64,000 nucleotides of DNA from Rhizobium sp. S152 (lineage in GTDB: Bacteria > Pseudomonadota > Alphaproteobacteria > Rhizobiales > Rhizobiaceae), in the NCBI RefSeq assembly GCF_030380735.1, contig NZ_JAUDRZ010000030.1:394045-458044 (forward strand), written 5' to 3'. This document shows, piece after piece, positions 45,271-54,397 of the stretch; position 1 is the stretch's first letter, and the number at the start of each line of letters is the position of its first letter. A program made the position numbers and the translations under genes. The notes beneath the pieces are model-generated. The model did no database searches. It was not told where the DNA came from and worked only from the letters and a program-made list of their open reading frames with translations.

Positions 45271-46310
45271 CGGTATCTATTCGCCATCTTCCAATCTTCG
45301 ACACCGTGCCCGGCAGCGAGTATGGCGCGGGCTTTTTGCTTCACGTCGAAAAGACAGGGTACCCCGAGACCTACGACGGTGTCTCGACCTCGAAGCCGGA
45401 GCTGCTGGAAGGTGTTCGCTTCCTGACCGACGAGATCAAGGTTGTCACCAGTCTTCGCCTCGGCGGGGATTGGGTGCCTTGTGCTCTGTGCCGGCCGACG
45501 AGTCCTAAATGCCAGAAGGGCAGGCTGGCTTACTTCCCGCTCGAGAAGACGGTTTGCTTCGTCGGCCGCAACTGCGCTCAAAAGCATATGGGCGATGCCT
45601 ACAACGACGCGCAGCAGCTTTGGGATCGGCAGAGCCGTTCGCGGGCTGTCATCAAGCGCTGGGCCGACATGCAGGCGAGGCTGCCCGAGTGGGAGGCATT
45701 CGCGCTGCGCATCAAGCCAGTCGCTCGATCGCTGCAGTGGATGCACGAGAAGCTTCACGACGATGCGCCCGAGTTTGCTCTGACCGCTTACGACGCACTG
45801 AAGTGGACATCGGGCCTGATTCGCGCCTGGGAGGATATCGGCGTCAAGGATGATGCCGGCAAGCCTATCCTGCAACACATGGAGCTTGGCAAGGCTGAGG
45901 GGTGGCGGTTCTTGCGCCATGACTTCCGCCCGCTGAAGACACTCCAACGCCTTCAGGCGACGATGAAGGAGGCCGCCACGGCGCTGCCCGTCCTGACCGA
46001 CAGCGAGGACCAGGAAACGATGATGGAGATCATCAGGAGGGGCAGGGCCGCGTTCGGCGTAGCCAAGTCTCTCAACGACCTAGACGACGAGATGGTCGCC
46101 GCCCGCCGGTTCTTCGCCACCGGCAACCTTCGGCTGTTCGAAGCATGGTTCAAATCTGGTGGGAGTCCGTGGTCGAAGCTCGAATTCTATCGCAAGGCCA
46201 ACGTCATCTACCTGCGCTCGGAGTCGGAGAGGGGCGCCGGCTACTGCAATCTTACAGTCCTGAAGGACTTGGACGGCGAACCGCCGCCCCGGTTGGAAGA
46301 ATTCGCATGA
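45267..46310 (+). CDS. Phage protein with a Cys-rich (zinc-finger-like) region
   Basis: A 347-residue protein. Residues 72-108 hold CALC, then a cysteine in SPKCQKG and CFVGRNCAQKH, which could bind one or two zinc ions. The rest is helical (RSRAVIKRWADMQARLPEWE; ALPVLTDSEDQETMMEIIRR). No enzymatic motif is seen. Its size and place between the replication and NusG-like genes suggest a DNA metabolism role. ATGA overlaps at both ends. Confidence 0.65.
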   Translation: MTVSIRHLPIFDTVPGSEYGAGFLLHVEKTGYPETYDGVSTSKPELLEGVRFLTDEIKVVTSLRLGGDWVPCALCRPTSPKCQKGRLAYFPLEKTVCFVGRNCAQKHMGDAYNDAQQLWDRQSRSRAVIKRWADMQARLPEWEAFALRIKPVARSLQWMHEKLHDDAPEFALTAYDALKWTSGLIRAWEDIGVKDDAGKPILQHMELGKAEGWRFLRHDFRPLKTLQRLQATMKEAATALPVLTDSEDQETMMEIIRRGRAAFGVAKSLNDLDDEMVAARRFFATGNLRLFEAWFKSGGSPWSKLEFYRKANVIYLRSESERGAGYCNLTVLKDLDGEPPPRLEEFA

Positions 46311-46846
46311 TAATGGCAACAGAACGAGGGCATGAAATGAGTTGGTATGTGGTTCGAACGGTACCGGGGCAGCAAATGCGAGCGATGGCTGAGTTTTCCG
46401 AGATGCAGCTCGAAGCTTACTGCCCAATGATGAAACGCGAGATCCGGCACCACCAGACGAAGAAGTGGATGCTACGCACTTACCCGCTGTTCAGCGGTTA
46501 TGCCTTTGCATCGCTTCATGGTGATGCCGATTTCCACAAGCTTTACCGGATGAAGTCGGTTCATGCCGTCCTCGGCGGCGACAAGGGGCCGATCCCAGTG
46601 CCGTTAGAAGACATCAATACGCTCTTGCAGGAGGAAGCCAGGGGAGCATTCGATGTGATGCGCCCGGCCGGCCGGCCGGTGCTCAAGCAAGCCGACCGCG
46701 TCATGATCACCTCGGGGCCACTGCAAGGGCATTATGGCTCCATCACCACTGCGTCTGGAAAGCGCTCTGTCCGCATGCTTGTGGAAAGCATTGCGGATAT
46801 GCGCGAAATCAACATCAACGTTGCAAAAGTCGAGCTTGTGGCATAA
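46307..46846 (+). CDS. NusG-like transcription factor of the prophage
   Basis: About 179 residues. SWYVVRTVPGQQMRAMAEFS and AYCPMMKREIRH, then TYPLFSGYAFASL, are the NGN domain of NusG/RfaH; residues 125-160 (ADRVMITSGPLQGHYGSITT) form a KOW domain. NusG paralogs can suppress pausing and termination on particular transcripts. Being the last early gene, just before the gap leading to the virion operon, it is a candidate antiterminator for late genes. Start 46307 overlaps the preceding stop; 46337 (MSWYVV) is an alternative. Confidence 0.85.
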   Translation: MIMATERGHEMSWYVVRTVPGQQMRAMAEFSEMQLEAYCPMMKREIRHHQTKKWMLRTYPLFSGYAFASLHGDADFHKLYRMKSVHAVLGGDKGPIPVPLEDINTLLQEEARGAFDVMRPAGRPVLKQADRVMITSGPLQGHYGSITTASGKRSVRMLVESIADMREININVAKVELVA

Positions 46847-47176
46847 ATATTGCGCAAGCATTTTGCAGGCCTGATGCTGCTGGGGGCCATCGTTGTCACC
46901 CACGGGGCCTAGGCGGAGCTAGCTGCTCCGCCACCCAATCCAGAAATGCGCCCTTTTTCCATTTCCTTTTCGGTCAGTTGCTGGCGCCTTAGCCACGCGC
47001 ACCCCTGCATGCGATGCTTCGCGCTCGCTCGACAATTTGCAGCGGTTACTCCGACATGCGGCCGCCCGCATGCCAATGCCTCGGCTCGTACGACTTAGAA
47101 CCTCCCGGCGCTGCAAGCGGGTCCTTTCCCGGGGAAGCCAAGGCTGGCGGACGTCATCATCACAAGGAGACTTAAA
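46847..47176 (+). other. 330-bp early/late junction, no gene seen
   Basis: Holds an 8-bp hairpin GGCGGAGC (46912-46919) / GCTCCGCC (46925-46932) not followed by T residues, and no open frame with a ribosome site until AAGGAG before 47177. It is the only long gap between the early and virion genes, so it should contain the late promoter or the site where the NusG-like factor acts. No -35/-10 pair could be fixed by eye. Confidence 0.5.
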
Positions 47177-47473
47177 ATGGAAACGGTGAACCTTTCCACG
47201 TTCAACGGCTTCAAGGTCGAAGTCGTCCCTGAAGGCACGAAGATTCGCGACGTCCTCGGCAAGAAGCCCGAGATCACGATCGACGACCGCACCATCGGCA
47301 TCGCCGGCCACCGCCTCTACTGCACGGAAACGACCTGGGACCGCCTCAAGGCCGGCACCGAGGATAAGCAGGCGGACGTCCTCGCAGAAGACAGCACGGT
47401 CGACAATCCGCCCGCCGACGACAAGCCAGCCGCGAAGAAGGCTCCGGCCCGCAAGAAGCCGGCCGCCAAGTAA
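47177..47473 (+). CDS. Small phage protein with Ala/Lys/Pro tail
   Basis: A 98-residue protein. The N-terminal 58 residues look folded (LSTFNGFKVEVVPEGTKIRD, ITIDDRTIGIAGHRLYCTET); after an acidic linker the end is DDKPAAKKAPARKKPAAK, a histone-H1-like basic tail that could contact DNA. AAGGAG lies before the ATG. Function unknown; first gene of the late block. Confidence 0.65.
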   Translation: METVNLSTFNGFKVEVVPEGTKIRDVLGKKPEITIDDRTIGIAGHRLYCTETTWDRLKAGTEDKQADVLAEDSTVDNPPADDKPAAKKAPARKKPAAK

Positions 47474-47520
47474 GCAGCCCTGCCGCGGGCAAAGCGGTTT
47501 TACATTTGAAAGGCATCCCC

Positions 47521-47721
47521 ATGTTCATCGCCCTCAAAAGGATTTCCGAAGTCGGAGGCTCGCGCGCGACCTTTGAGCTAAACGTTCGCTTCACTTCGAT
47601 CGTTGCCGTAGAAAGCGAAAATCGTAAGGGCCCCGATGACGAGGAGCTTTGCTGGATATACATCGGTTCCATTCGTCTCCTCGTGGTCAAGACGCGCGAA
47701 CTCGCCGACTTGGTGGCCTGA
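47521..47721 (+). CDS. Small phage protein, unknown
   Basis: A 66-residue beta-rich protein (MFIALKRISEVGGSRATFEL; CWIYIGSIRLLVVKTRELAD). Start ATG 47521 is preferred over an upstream TTG. No family recognised. Two bases separate its stop from the next start. Confidence 0.6.
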   Translation: MFIALKRISEVGGSRATFELNVRFTSIVAVESENRKGPDDEELCWIYIGSIRLLVVKTRELADLVA

Positions 47722-47722
47722 C

Positions 47723-48013
47723 ATGGGTACCATCACTCGCATTGTCCGCATCAAGGACGGGACGGCCGAAGCCGCCTTGAGGGCGTTGGTCCACGATGCC
47801 TCGCTTTATGCCGATCGGCCTGAAAGCGTTCGTGACATCGTTGTCTCGATCAAGTGGGAAGAAGGGGCGATGATAGCCGTCGGCGCGTGGAACTCCGATG
47901 TTGACGACTCCACGAAGATGATCGCGCCGCTCCCTCATCCCAGCGCTTCCCCAGAGGAGCGTCGAGCTTGGGCAGAAGCCTATGCAAACGACGTGGTGGG
48001 CTGGCGGTCATGA
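47723..48013 (+). CDS. Small phage protein, unknown
   Basis: A 96-residue protein ([40 protein letters not shown]). No family recognised. Its stop overlaps the terminase small subunit start as ATGA. Confidence 0.6.
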   Translation: MGTITRIVRIKDGTAEAALRALVHDASLYADRPESVRDIVVSIKWEEGAMIAVGAWNSDVDDSTKMIAPLPHPSASPEERRAWAEAYANDVVGWRS

Positions 48014-48471
48014 GTGCACCGAAGGGAAACCAGTTCTGGAAGGCTCGTAGCACACATGGGCGAAAGCCTATCTTCGCAAACCCGGACGATCTGTGGGATG
48101 CATGTGTCGAGTATTTCGAATGGGTAGAGGCGAACCCGCTATGGGAAGCCAAGCCCTTCGCCTACCAGGGCATCGTGACGATCGAGAACGTCGCCAAGAT
48201 GCGGGCAATGACGCTCGATGGGCTGACGCTCTTCCTCGATATCGATCCTGAGACGTGGTCGAACTACCGCAAGAGGAAAGATTTTATCGGGGTCGTATCG
48301 CGCGTGGAGCGGGTGATACGCGATCAGAAGTTCTCCGGCGCCGCTGCCGACCTTCTGAACCCGAACATCATCGCTCGCGATCTAGGTCTCGCCGACAAGA
48401 GCGAGTTGACGGGAAAGGGTGGTGATCCGGTGCAGGTCGTAATCTCATCTCAGGACGCCAATCTGCTGTGA
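48010..48471 (+). CDS. Terminase small subunit
   Basis: A 153-residue DNA-packaging protein that recognises the phage genome for cutting. The start [20 protein letters not shown] and [20 protein letters not shown] are characteristic of a terminase small-subunit group in Rhizobiales and enterobacterial podoviruses; helices with [20 protein letters not shown] and [14 protein letters not shown] follow. It lies directly before the large subunit with a GTGA overlap, the usual order. Confidence 0.85.
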   Translation: MSAPKGNQFWKARSTHGRKPIFANPDDLWDACVEYFEWVEANPLWEAKPFAYQGIVTIENVAKMRAMTLDGLTLFLDIDPETWSNYRKRKDFIGVVSRVERVIRDQKFSGAAADLLNPNIIARDLGLADKSELTGKGGDPVQVVISSQDANLL

Positions 48472-49805
48472 GCTTTGTGCCTACCTCTGACCAGCTTCGG
48501 GCGATAGACCTTCAAGGCTCAGCGGCCACACACTGCATGCTCTATGGCGGATCTCGCTCGGGTAAGACGTTCATCAACCTGCGTTCGATCCTCGTAAGGG
48601 CACTAGCTCATCGCAGCCGGCACGCTGTGCTTCGATACCGCTTCAATCACGTGAAGCAGTCTGTGGTCTACGACACGCTTCCGAAGGTGCTCGACCTCTG
48701 CTTCCCCGGGGTCGCTGAACGCAGCAAGCTTGATAAGACCGACTGGTTTCTCGGCCTGCCCAATGGCTCGGAAGTCTGGTTCGGTGGCCTCGACGATAAG
48801 GAACGAACGGAAAAGATCCTCGGCCAGGAATACGCCTCGATCTTCCTGAACGAGTGCAGCCAGATCAGTTGGGCCTCGCGAAACATGGCGATCACCCGAC
48901 TGGCGCAAAAGACGCCGCTGCGGCTCAAAACGTACTACGACTGCAACCCGCCTCCGAAGGGCCACTGGACTTACAAGCTCTTCATCGAAGGGGTATCGCC
49001 GGACACTCGGAAGCCAGTTCCTTATGCCGATCAGCACGTAGCGATGCTGATGAACCCAGAGGGGAACAAGGCCAACCTCGCATCTGGCTACCTGGAGCAG
49101 TTGCAGGCGATGCCGGAGAGGATGCGGCTTCGCTTCCTTCTTGGGCAGTTCGCCGACGATTCTGACAGCGCGCTGTGGTCGGTGGAGCTTCTGGAGCAAA
49201 GCCGCCTCGCTGGCGAACTCCCCGACATGCTCCGTATCATCATCGCGGTAGACCCGTCTGGTTGCTCCGGCGACGAGGACACGCGATCGGATGAGATCGG
49301 GATCGTCGTCTGCGGTCTCGGTGTCGATGGCAAGGGCTACATCATCGAGGATCTTTCAGGCCGATACGGTCCTTCCGGCTGGGGTCGAGTGGTGGCCGAT
49401 GCCTTTGACCGCCACGAGGCTGACCGGGTCGTTGCTGAGACGAATTTCGGCGGAGCGATGGTCGGAGAGATTATCCGTGTCGCTCGACCTGGAACGCCGT
49501 TCACAGAGGTCAGGGCGTCACGCGGCAAGGTGGTGAGAGCTGAGCCAATCGCCTCCCTGTTCGATCAGGGGAAGGTGATCATGGCGGGGTACTTCCCCGA
49601 AATGGAAGACCAGCTGCTTGGCATGAGCACCGCAGGTTACACAGGCTCGCGGTCGCCTGATCGGGCCGATGCCATGGTCTGGGGGGTCACAAGCCTCTTT
49701 CCGGCGCTGACAAAGCGAGAGGCCGATCCTCTGGTCAGGAGAACCGTGACGTCCGTCACATCGAACAGCGCCTTGAAGGCCAAGTTGAGAGGTAAGCGAA
49801 CATGA
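48468..49805 (+). CDS. terL: Terminase large subunit
   Basis: A 445-residue packaging motor ATPase and nuclease. Walker [10 protein letters not shown] is at residues 26-34; [12 protein letters not shown] near residue 125 is the Walker B and catalytic Glu region. The nuclease part begins with [16 protein letters not shown] near residue 256 and has a later acidic residue in [11 protein letters not shown]. Start is GTG, overlapping the small subunit stop. Full length. Confidence 0.93.
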   Translation: MSFVPTSDQLRAIDLQGSAATHCMLYGGSRSGKTFINLRSILVRALAHRSRHAVLRYRFNHVKQSVVYDTLPKVLDLCFPGVAERSKLDKTDWFLGLPNGSEVWFGGLDDKERTEKILGQEYASIFLNECSQISWASRNMAITRLAQKTPLRLKTYYDCNPPPKGHWTYKLFIEGVSPDTRKPVPYADQHVAMLMNPEGNKANLASGYLEQLQAMPERMRLRFLLGQFADDSDSALWSVELLEQSRLAGELPDMLRIIIAVDPSGCSGDEDTRSDEIGIVVCGLGVDGKGYIIEDLSGRYGPSGWGRVVADAFDRHEADRVVAETNFGGAMVGEIIRVARPGTPFTEVRASRGKVVRAEPIASLFDQGKVIMAGYFPEMEDQLLGMSTAGYTGSRSPDRADAMVWGVTSLFPALTKREADPLVRRTVTSVTSNSALKAKLRGKRT

Positions 49806-50014
49806 GTGGATTGCTTGGCGGCAAGACGACGAAATACCCGGACCCGGAGCCACCGGCCACGATGCCGGATGCTGACGATCCGTTGGCAAAGCGCACCCGT
49901 CGCAAGTCCGCCGGAACCATCGCATCGCCCAGCAGCTCGACGGCTGACAAGCTGGCGACCGTTCCCGGCACCCTCGGCCGCGAGTTCTCGCGTTCTACCC
50001 TCGGAGCGAATTGA
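49802..50014 (+). CDS. Small phage protein between terminase and portal
   Basis: A 70-residue, Pro/Thr/Ser-rich, probably unstructured protein ([40 protein letters not shown]). Similar short proteins lie at this site in several podoviruses. Function unknown. Overlaps terL by four bases and the portal start by one. Confidence 0.6.
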   Translation: MSGLLGGKTTKYPDPEPPATMPDADDPLAKRTRRKSAGTIASPSSSTADKLATVPGTLGREFSRSTLGAN

Positions 50015-51684
50015 TGACCGATCAGGCCGGCCGTGAGCTGATGGAGATGGGCGAACGCCTGTTTTCCGCCAAAGGAAGTCTCGACAGCCTTCACCAGGAG
50101 ATTGCCGAATACTTCTACTGCGAGCGCGCCAACTTCACGACCGAGATCACCTTAGGCGCGGAGTTCGCTTCGCACCTGACGGACTTCTACCCGACCTTGG
50201 TGCGCCGCGAGCTTGGCGATCAAATCGGCTCGATGGTTCGTCCGTCTGATAGGCCTTGGTTCAAGGAAACCGCCTCGAACGAACGGATTTCCCGCGACCG
50301 TGAGGCTGCAGGCTTCCTCGAATTCATGACGGACGTGAACCGCGCGATCCTGTATTCGCGTGACAGCGGCTACCGGCGGGCCGCCAGCGAGGTCGAGCAC
50401 GACTTTTCCGCATTCGGCATGGGCTGGATGCAGGTGAGCTATAACAAGAAGCGCGACAACCTCCTCTTCCGCTGCCACCATCCGAAGAAAATGGCAGGCT
50501 GTGAAGGTCCCGATGGCCAGGTCAACCATGTCCACCGCAAGGAAGACATGAAGGCGCACGCGATGGCTTACCTCTTCGGCGAGGCAAAGCTACCTCAGGC
50601 GGCCAAGAACGCGCTGAAAGACAAGAACCTCAAGGACTCGTTCAAGGTTCAGCACTGCTTCGTTCCGCTCGACAAATACGAGCCGTACCGCAAGTTTCCC
50701 AAGGGTGCGAAGTGGGCGGACGTCTATGTCGCCGAAGACGGTTCGATCCTTCAGGAACTGCCGGCCTTCACCTTCGATTACGTCGTCCCGCGATGGAAGA
50801 CGGTCAGCGGCAACTTCTACGCCTTCAGCCCTGCCACCATCATCGCCTTGCCTCAGGCTCGCATGATCCAGCGAATGATGATGACGATCATCGAGGCGGG
50901 CGAGAAGCAGGTAGACCCGCCCATGATCGCCACGCAGGACGCGGTTCTCTCGCCGATCGACCTGTCTTCGAACGGCGTGACCTACGTGGACAGCGAGTAC
51001 GATGAGCGCCTTGGCGCTGCCCTTCGTGCCGTTGACATGGGCAAGAACACCGGCCTTGGGGTCGATCTGCTCAACGACGCGCGTGCTCGCCTGGCAGATG
51101 CCTTCTTCATCAACAAGCTGCAGCCGGTCGCATCGGCACAGCGCCAGAAGACGGCCTACGAAACCTCGCAGCTTGTCTCCGAATATATCCGCAACGCCCT
51201 GCCGCTCTTCGAGCCGATTGAGGATGAATGGACGGGTGCAACGCTGGATCTCGTCACCGAGAAAGTGATGCGCGCTGGCGGCTACGGTGAGGTTGATCGC
51301 AATGGCATTCCGGTTGATATGCCCGATGCGCTCCTCGGCCAGAACGTCACGCACGAGTTCAACAATGCGCTGAAGGAAGCCCGCGACCGTCAGGCCATCA
51401 ACGGCTTTCAGGAAGGTGGCGCTATACTTCAGGCGGGCATTGCGCTCGATCCTTCCATCCGCACCGACGTCGATGTCCGCAAAGCGTTCCGTGATGCCTT
51501 CGGCGTTGTTCCTGGCGCACGCGCCGACTGGCTTGTCGACGAGAAGCAGGCGGAAGCCGCTCGCCAGCAGATGCAGCAGGAGATGGCCGAACAGCAGCAG
51601 ATCGCCAAACTGGGGCAGGGTGCCGAGGTAGCCGGACAGGTCGGCAACGCCGCTCAGACGATTCAGGAGGCGATGAATGCCTAA
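50014..51684 (+). CDS. Portal (head-tail connector) protein
   Basis: A 556-residue protein forming the ring through which DNA enters the head and to which the short tail attaches. The T7/P22-like head-to-tail connector pattern is seen in DFYPTLVRRELGDQIGSMVR near residue 55, and PRWKTVSGNFYAFSPATIIA and LPQARMIQRMMMTIIEAGEK in the middle. The C-terminus is Gln-rich (QQMQQEMAEQQQIAKLGQGA). ATG 50014 follows an in-frame TTG. Confidence 0.9.
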   Translation: MTDQAGRELMEMGERLFSAKGSLDSLHQEIAEYFYCERANFTTEITLGAEFASHLTDFYPTLVRRELGDQIGSMVRPSDRPWFKETASNERISRDREAAGFLEFMTDVNRAILYSRDSGYRRAASEVEHDFSAFGMGWMQVSYNKKRDNLLFRCHHPKKMAGCEGPDGQVNHVHRKEDMKAHAMAYLFGEAKLPQAAKNALKDKNLKDSFKVQHCFVPLDKYEPYRKFPKGAKWADVYVAEDGSILQELPAFTFDYVVPRWKTVSGNFYAFSPATIIALPQARMIQRMMMTIIEAGEKQVDPPMIATQDAVLSPIDLSSNGVTYVDSEYDERLGAALRAVDMGKNTGLGVDLLNDARARLADAFFINKLQPVASAQRQKTAYETSQLVSEYIRNALPLFEPIEDEWTGATLDLVTEKVMRAGGYGEVDRNGIPVDMPDALLGQNVTHEFNNALKEARDRQAINGFQEGGAILQAGIALDPSIRTDVDVRKAFRDAFGVVPGARADWLVDEKQAEAARQQMQQEMAEQQQIAKLGQGAEVAGQVGNAAQTIQEAMNA

Positions 51685-52000
51685 GCGCGCATATCGCCCC
51701 TGGCATCCTGTGGGCGTCCGGGCGGACAACAATGCTCCGGCCAACGACCTTGAAATCCGCAAGGCCGATTGCGCTTCACTGCAGGCTCTCGCCGCTGGTG
51801 TGGCGACGGAAGAGCAGCAGAAGCGAGCGTTCGGCGCGATCCTGCATATCTGCGGCGTCAACGACTTGGAATTCCTGCCTGACGAGCACGGCGGGGAGCG
51901 CGACAGCGCGTTCAAAAGTGGGAAGCGGCATGTTGGCCTGCAGCTCCGCAAGCTCGTCTCTTTCCCTTTAGATTTCCTGACAGGTGAAAAACATGGCTGA
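51677..52000 (+). CDS. Bbp19-like phage protein
   Basis: A 107-residue protein. EQQKRAFGAILHICGVNDLE with later SGKRHVGLQLRKLVSFPLDF matches the pattern of the Bbp19-like domain found between portal and scaffold in podoviruses. Function unknown, possibly head assembly. It overlaps the portal gene by eight bases and the scaffold gene by eight. Confidence 0.55.
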   Translation: MPKRAYRPWHPVGVRADNNAPANDLEIRKADCASLQALAAGVATEEQQKRAFGAILHICGVNDLEFLPDEHGGERDSAFKSGKRHVGLQLRKLVSFPLDFLTGEKHG

Positions 52001-52955
52001 TGAAAACAATTCCGGTGGTGAAGTAGACCCGAACGAAGCAGGTGCCGGCGGTGGCGCTGGCGGTGCTGGTGCCGGCAGTGGCGGCAATGGTGGCGAGAAC
52101 GCTGGTGGCGCAGGCGCTGCTGGCGGTGCGGGGGGCGAAGGTGGAGCAGGTGGCTCCGCTGATGGTGCCGAACTGCAGGCCTTCCGCGAGAAGCTTGCCG
52201 GCGGCGACGAAGCAGTCCTGAAACAGCTCGGCCGCTACAAGTCGATCGATGCCATCTCCCGCGGCTTCCGCGAGGCCTACAACAGCGCCAAGACGGCCGG
52301 CAAGAACGTCACGTTGACGGACAAGTCCACGCCCGAAGAGGTGAAGGCCTTCCGCGCTGCCAACGGCATCCCAGACGAAGCGACGGCTTACCCCGGCGAC
52401 TTCCGCGAGGGCTTCGCCGCTTCCGACGCTGACAAGGCCATTCTCGGCGATTTCAAGGCCGCCATGCACGCCAAGAATGTCCCGCCGTCGGTGGCTGGCG
52501 CTGCTCTCGACTGGTATCAGGACTTTGCCACGGCCCAGCAGCAGCAGCTCGACGGCCATATGGTGAAGGTCGCGAAGGAAACCCAGACGGCGCTGCGCAA
52601 TGAGTGGGGCGGCGAATACGACGGCAACATCGCGGCTGCCGACCAGCTCATGACGACGCACCTCGGCCAAGACGGCTACCAGGAACTGCTCGGCCTACGC
52701 TTCATGGATGGCTCGCGCCTTCAGGATCACCCCGGCTTCGTCAAGATGATGGCGCAGATCGGCTCCGATTATTACGGCGGCACGGCGATCCTCACCGGCG
52801 ACGTCGAAGCGACCTCGAAGACGGTTCAGGAGAACATCAACGAGCTGCTGAAGCTCCGCGAGACCGACGAACGCAAGTATTTCAGCGACGAAGTGCAGGG
52901 CAAGCTGACGAAGCTTTACGCACAGCGCGACAAGATCAACGCCCGCAAGGGCTGA
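51993..52955 (+). CDS. Scaffold/capsid assembly protein
   Basis: A 320-residue protein placed between portal and capsid, as for T7 gp9. Residues 11-58 are almost only Gly, Ala, Glu, Asn and Ser, giving a flexible arm. The rest is helical, with ALRNEWGGEYDGNIAAADQL and a basic Lys/Arg-containing end (KLTKLYAQRDKINARKG) as required for capsid contact. ATG 51993 is the start; the longer frame begins with GTG. Confidence 0.8.
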   Translation: MADENNSGGEVDPNEAGAGGGAGGAGAGSGGNGGENAGGAGAAGGAGGEGGAGGSADGAELQAFREKLAGGDEAVLKQLGRYKSIDAISRGFREAYNSAKTAGKNVTLTDKSTPEEVKAFRAANGIPDEATAYPGDFREGFAASDADKAILGDFKAAMHAKNVPPSVAGAALDWYQDFATAQQQQLDGHMVKVAKETQTALRNEWGGEYDGNIAAADQLMTTHLGQDGYQELLGLRFMDGSRLQDHPGFVKMMAQIGSDYYGGTAILTGDVEATSKTVQENINELLKLRETDERKYFSDEVQGKLTKLYAQRDKINARKG

Positions 52956-53165
52956 TTACCTCCCAGGTGTTGCCATCATGGCAATACCTTCGCGGCACCC
53001 CGGCGACGGCCCCGCAATCGATACCGAAATGACAGTCTGATGTGACGCCCCGATCAAAGCGACGGCGCGGCCCCTTGGTTCGCCAAGACACCCCGCGCCC
53101 GCAGCGAGCGGCACCCTGATCACGGCCTGAAATCAACTCCCTCAATCAGCAAAAGGATTTTTGCA

Positions 53166-54002
53166 ATGGCATACGTCATTACAAAAGATCAGTACCGTGA
53201 TGAGTGGGTCGTCGCATTTCAGCGCGGCGAAACCTACCTCAAAGACCGGGTAGTCCGCGAAGACATCACCTCTGGCCTGACTGCGAAGTTCTCGGTCCAG
53301 GGCGTTGCCGGTCGCATGACCACCCGCGGCACGAACGGGCTTATCCCGTCCCGCAACCGCACCGACAGCATGCAGACGATCACGCTGCAGGAGAAGCACA
53401 CGAAGGAAACCCGCACGGGCTTCGACGTGTTCACCGCGCCTGCCAATCTTCGTCAGGGCATGCAGAATGCCGGCGCCAAGACCGCAGCTCGCGAGATCGA
53501 CTACACGATCATCGACGCGCTGGCGACCGCGACCAACGTTTACAACTCCGGCACGGCGGTCACCTCGACCTTCGGCAAGATTGTGGACGAGCTGTCGCAA
53601 CTCTGGGGTCAGGACATCAACTCGGGCGACGAGATCACCTGCCTCTGGACTCCGAAGGCATGGGCTCGCCTGCTCACCATCGCCGAGTTCAAGTCGGCGG
53701 ACTACGTCGATGCCAAGCCGCTCGTCGGTCTGGCTGCTGACCGTCCGAAGATCTGGCTGGGTGCATACCACATCATGCACAACGGCCTTCCCGGCAAGGG
53801 CACGGCCACGGCGTCGAACTTCATCTTCGCCAAGAACGCAGTCGGTCACTCCCTGGCCGAAGGCGAAATCCAGACGGACGTCGGCTACAACGGCGAGGAT
53901 GATTACTCCTACGCCCGCCACACGATCTACGACGGCGCAGTAATCCTGCAGCAGGCCGGCGTGCTCAAGGTCTTGACCGACGACACCGTCGCGTTCTCGT
54001 AA
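53166..54002 (+). CDS. Major capsid protein
   Basis: A 278-residue protein, likely HK97-fold shell subunit. It starts AYVITKDQYRDEWVVAFQRG and has an elongated N-arm, a central KTAAREIDYTIIDALATATN helix and TCLWTPKAWARLLTIAEFKS. Its position after the scaffold gene and before tail tubular genes fixes its role. AAAAGGA precedes the ATG, good for high expression. The 210 bp before it contains no gene. Confidence 0.85.
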   Translation: MAYVITKDQYRDEWVVAFQRGETYLKDRVVREDITSGLTAKFSVQGVAGRMTTRGTNGLIPSRNRTDSMQTITLQEKHTKETRTGFDVFTAPANLRQGMQNAGAKTAAREIDYTIIDALATATNVYNSGTAVTSTFGKIVDELSQLWGQDINSGDEITCLWTPKAWARLLTIAEFKSADYVDAKPLVGLAADRPKIWLGAYHIMHNGLPGKGTATASNFIFAKNAVGHSLAEGEIQTDVGYNGEDDYSYARHTIYDGAVILQQAGVLKVLTDDTVAFS

Positions 54003-54016
54003 GGAGGGTCTGACCC

Positions 54017-54325
54017 ATGGCTTATGATACCAACGGCTTCAAGCTCCTCACAGATGGCCTTTCCGGCTCCAGCACCATGAAAACGTGGCTGCTGGATTCG
54101 GTCGACGCCATCGCTTCGGTCAACAACAGCAACTATGTCGCTGACGGCTACCGCAAGGGCGCTCGTCAGGGCGATATCGTCATTGTCCGTACCCGCACGA
54201 CTACGATCAGCGGCCCGGTCACGGCGATCAACTATTGCTGGGTGATCGATGAGGCGACCGGCACCGACGGGCAGGGCATCGACCTGACCGACGGCCTGGC
54301 TGTCACGGCAACCGATACCGACTAA
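54017..54325 (+). CDS. Small protein downstream of capsid
   Basis: A 102-residue beta-rich protein (QGDIVIVRTRTTTISGPVTA) with no Lys/Arg cluster or membrane segment. Position and composition would suit a head decoration protein, but no family is recognised. AAGGAGG precedes the ATG, and a strong terminator follows. Confidence 0.65.
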   Translation: MAYDTNGFKLLTDGLSGSSTMKTWLLDSVDAIASVNNSNYVADGYRKGARQGDIVIVRTRTTTISGPVTAINYCWVIDEATGTDGQGIDLTDGLAVTATDTD

Positions 54326-54337
54326 CGCCGGTGTCTG

Positions 54338-54368
54338 GGGGTGTTCGTGTGACGCGAACACCCCTTTT
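54338..54368 (+). terminator. Terminator inside the virion operon
   Basis: GGGGTGTTCG (54338-54347) pairs with CGAACACCCC (54355-54364), followed by TTTT. It stands just after the capsid and its small neighbour and before the tail genes. Confidence 0.85.
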
Positions 54369-54397
54369 CCCTTTCCATTTACCCGAAGGTCAAAATC

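Noticed and set aside
47483-47501. Terminator after the Ala/Lys-tail gene
   Set aside because: Stem of only four base pairs (CCGC/GCGG) before TTTT; too weak to call.
52970-52984. Hairpin before the capsid gene
   Set aside because: TTGCCAT/ATGGCAA has a one-base centre and cannot form a normal loop; no T run.
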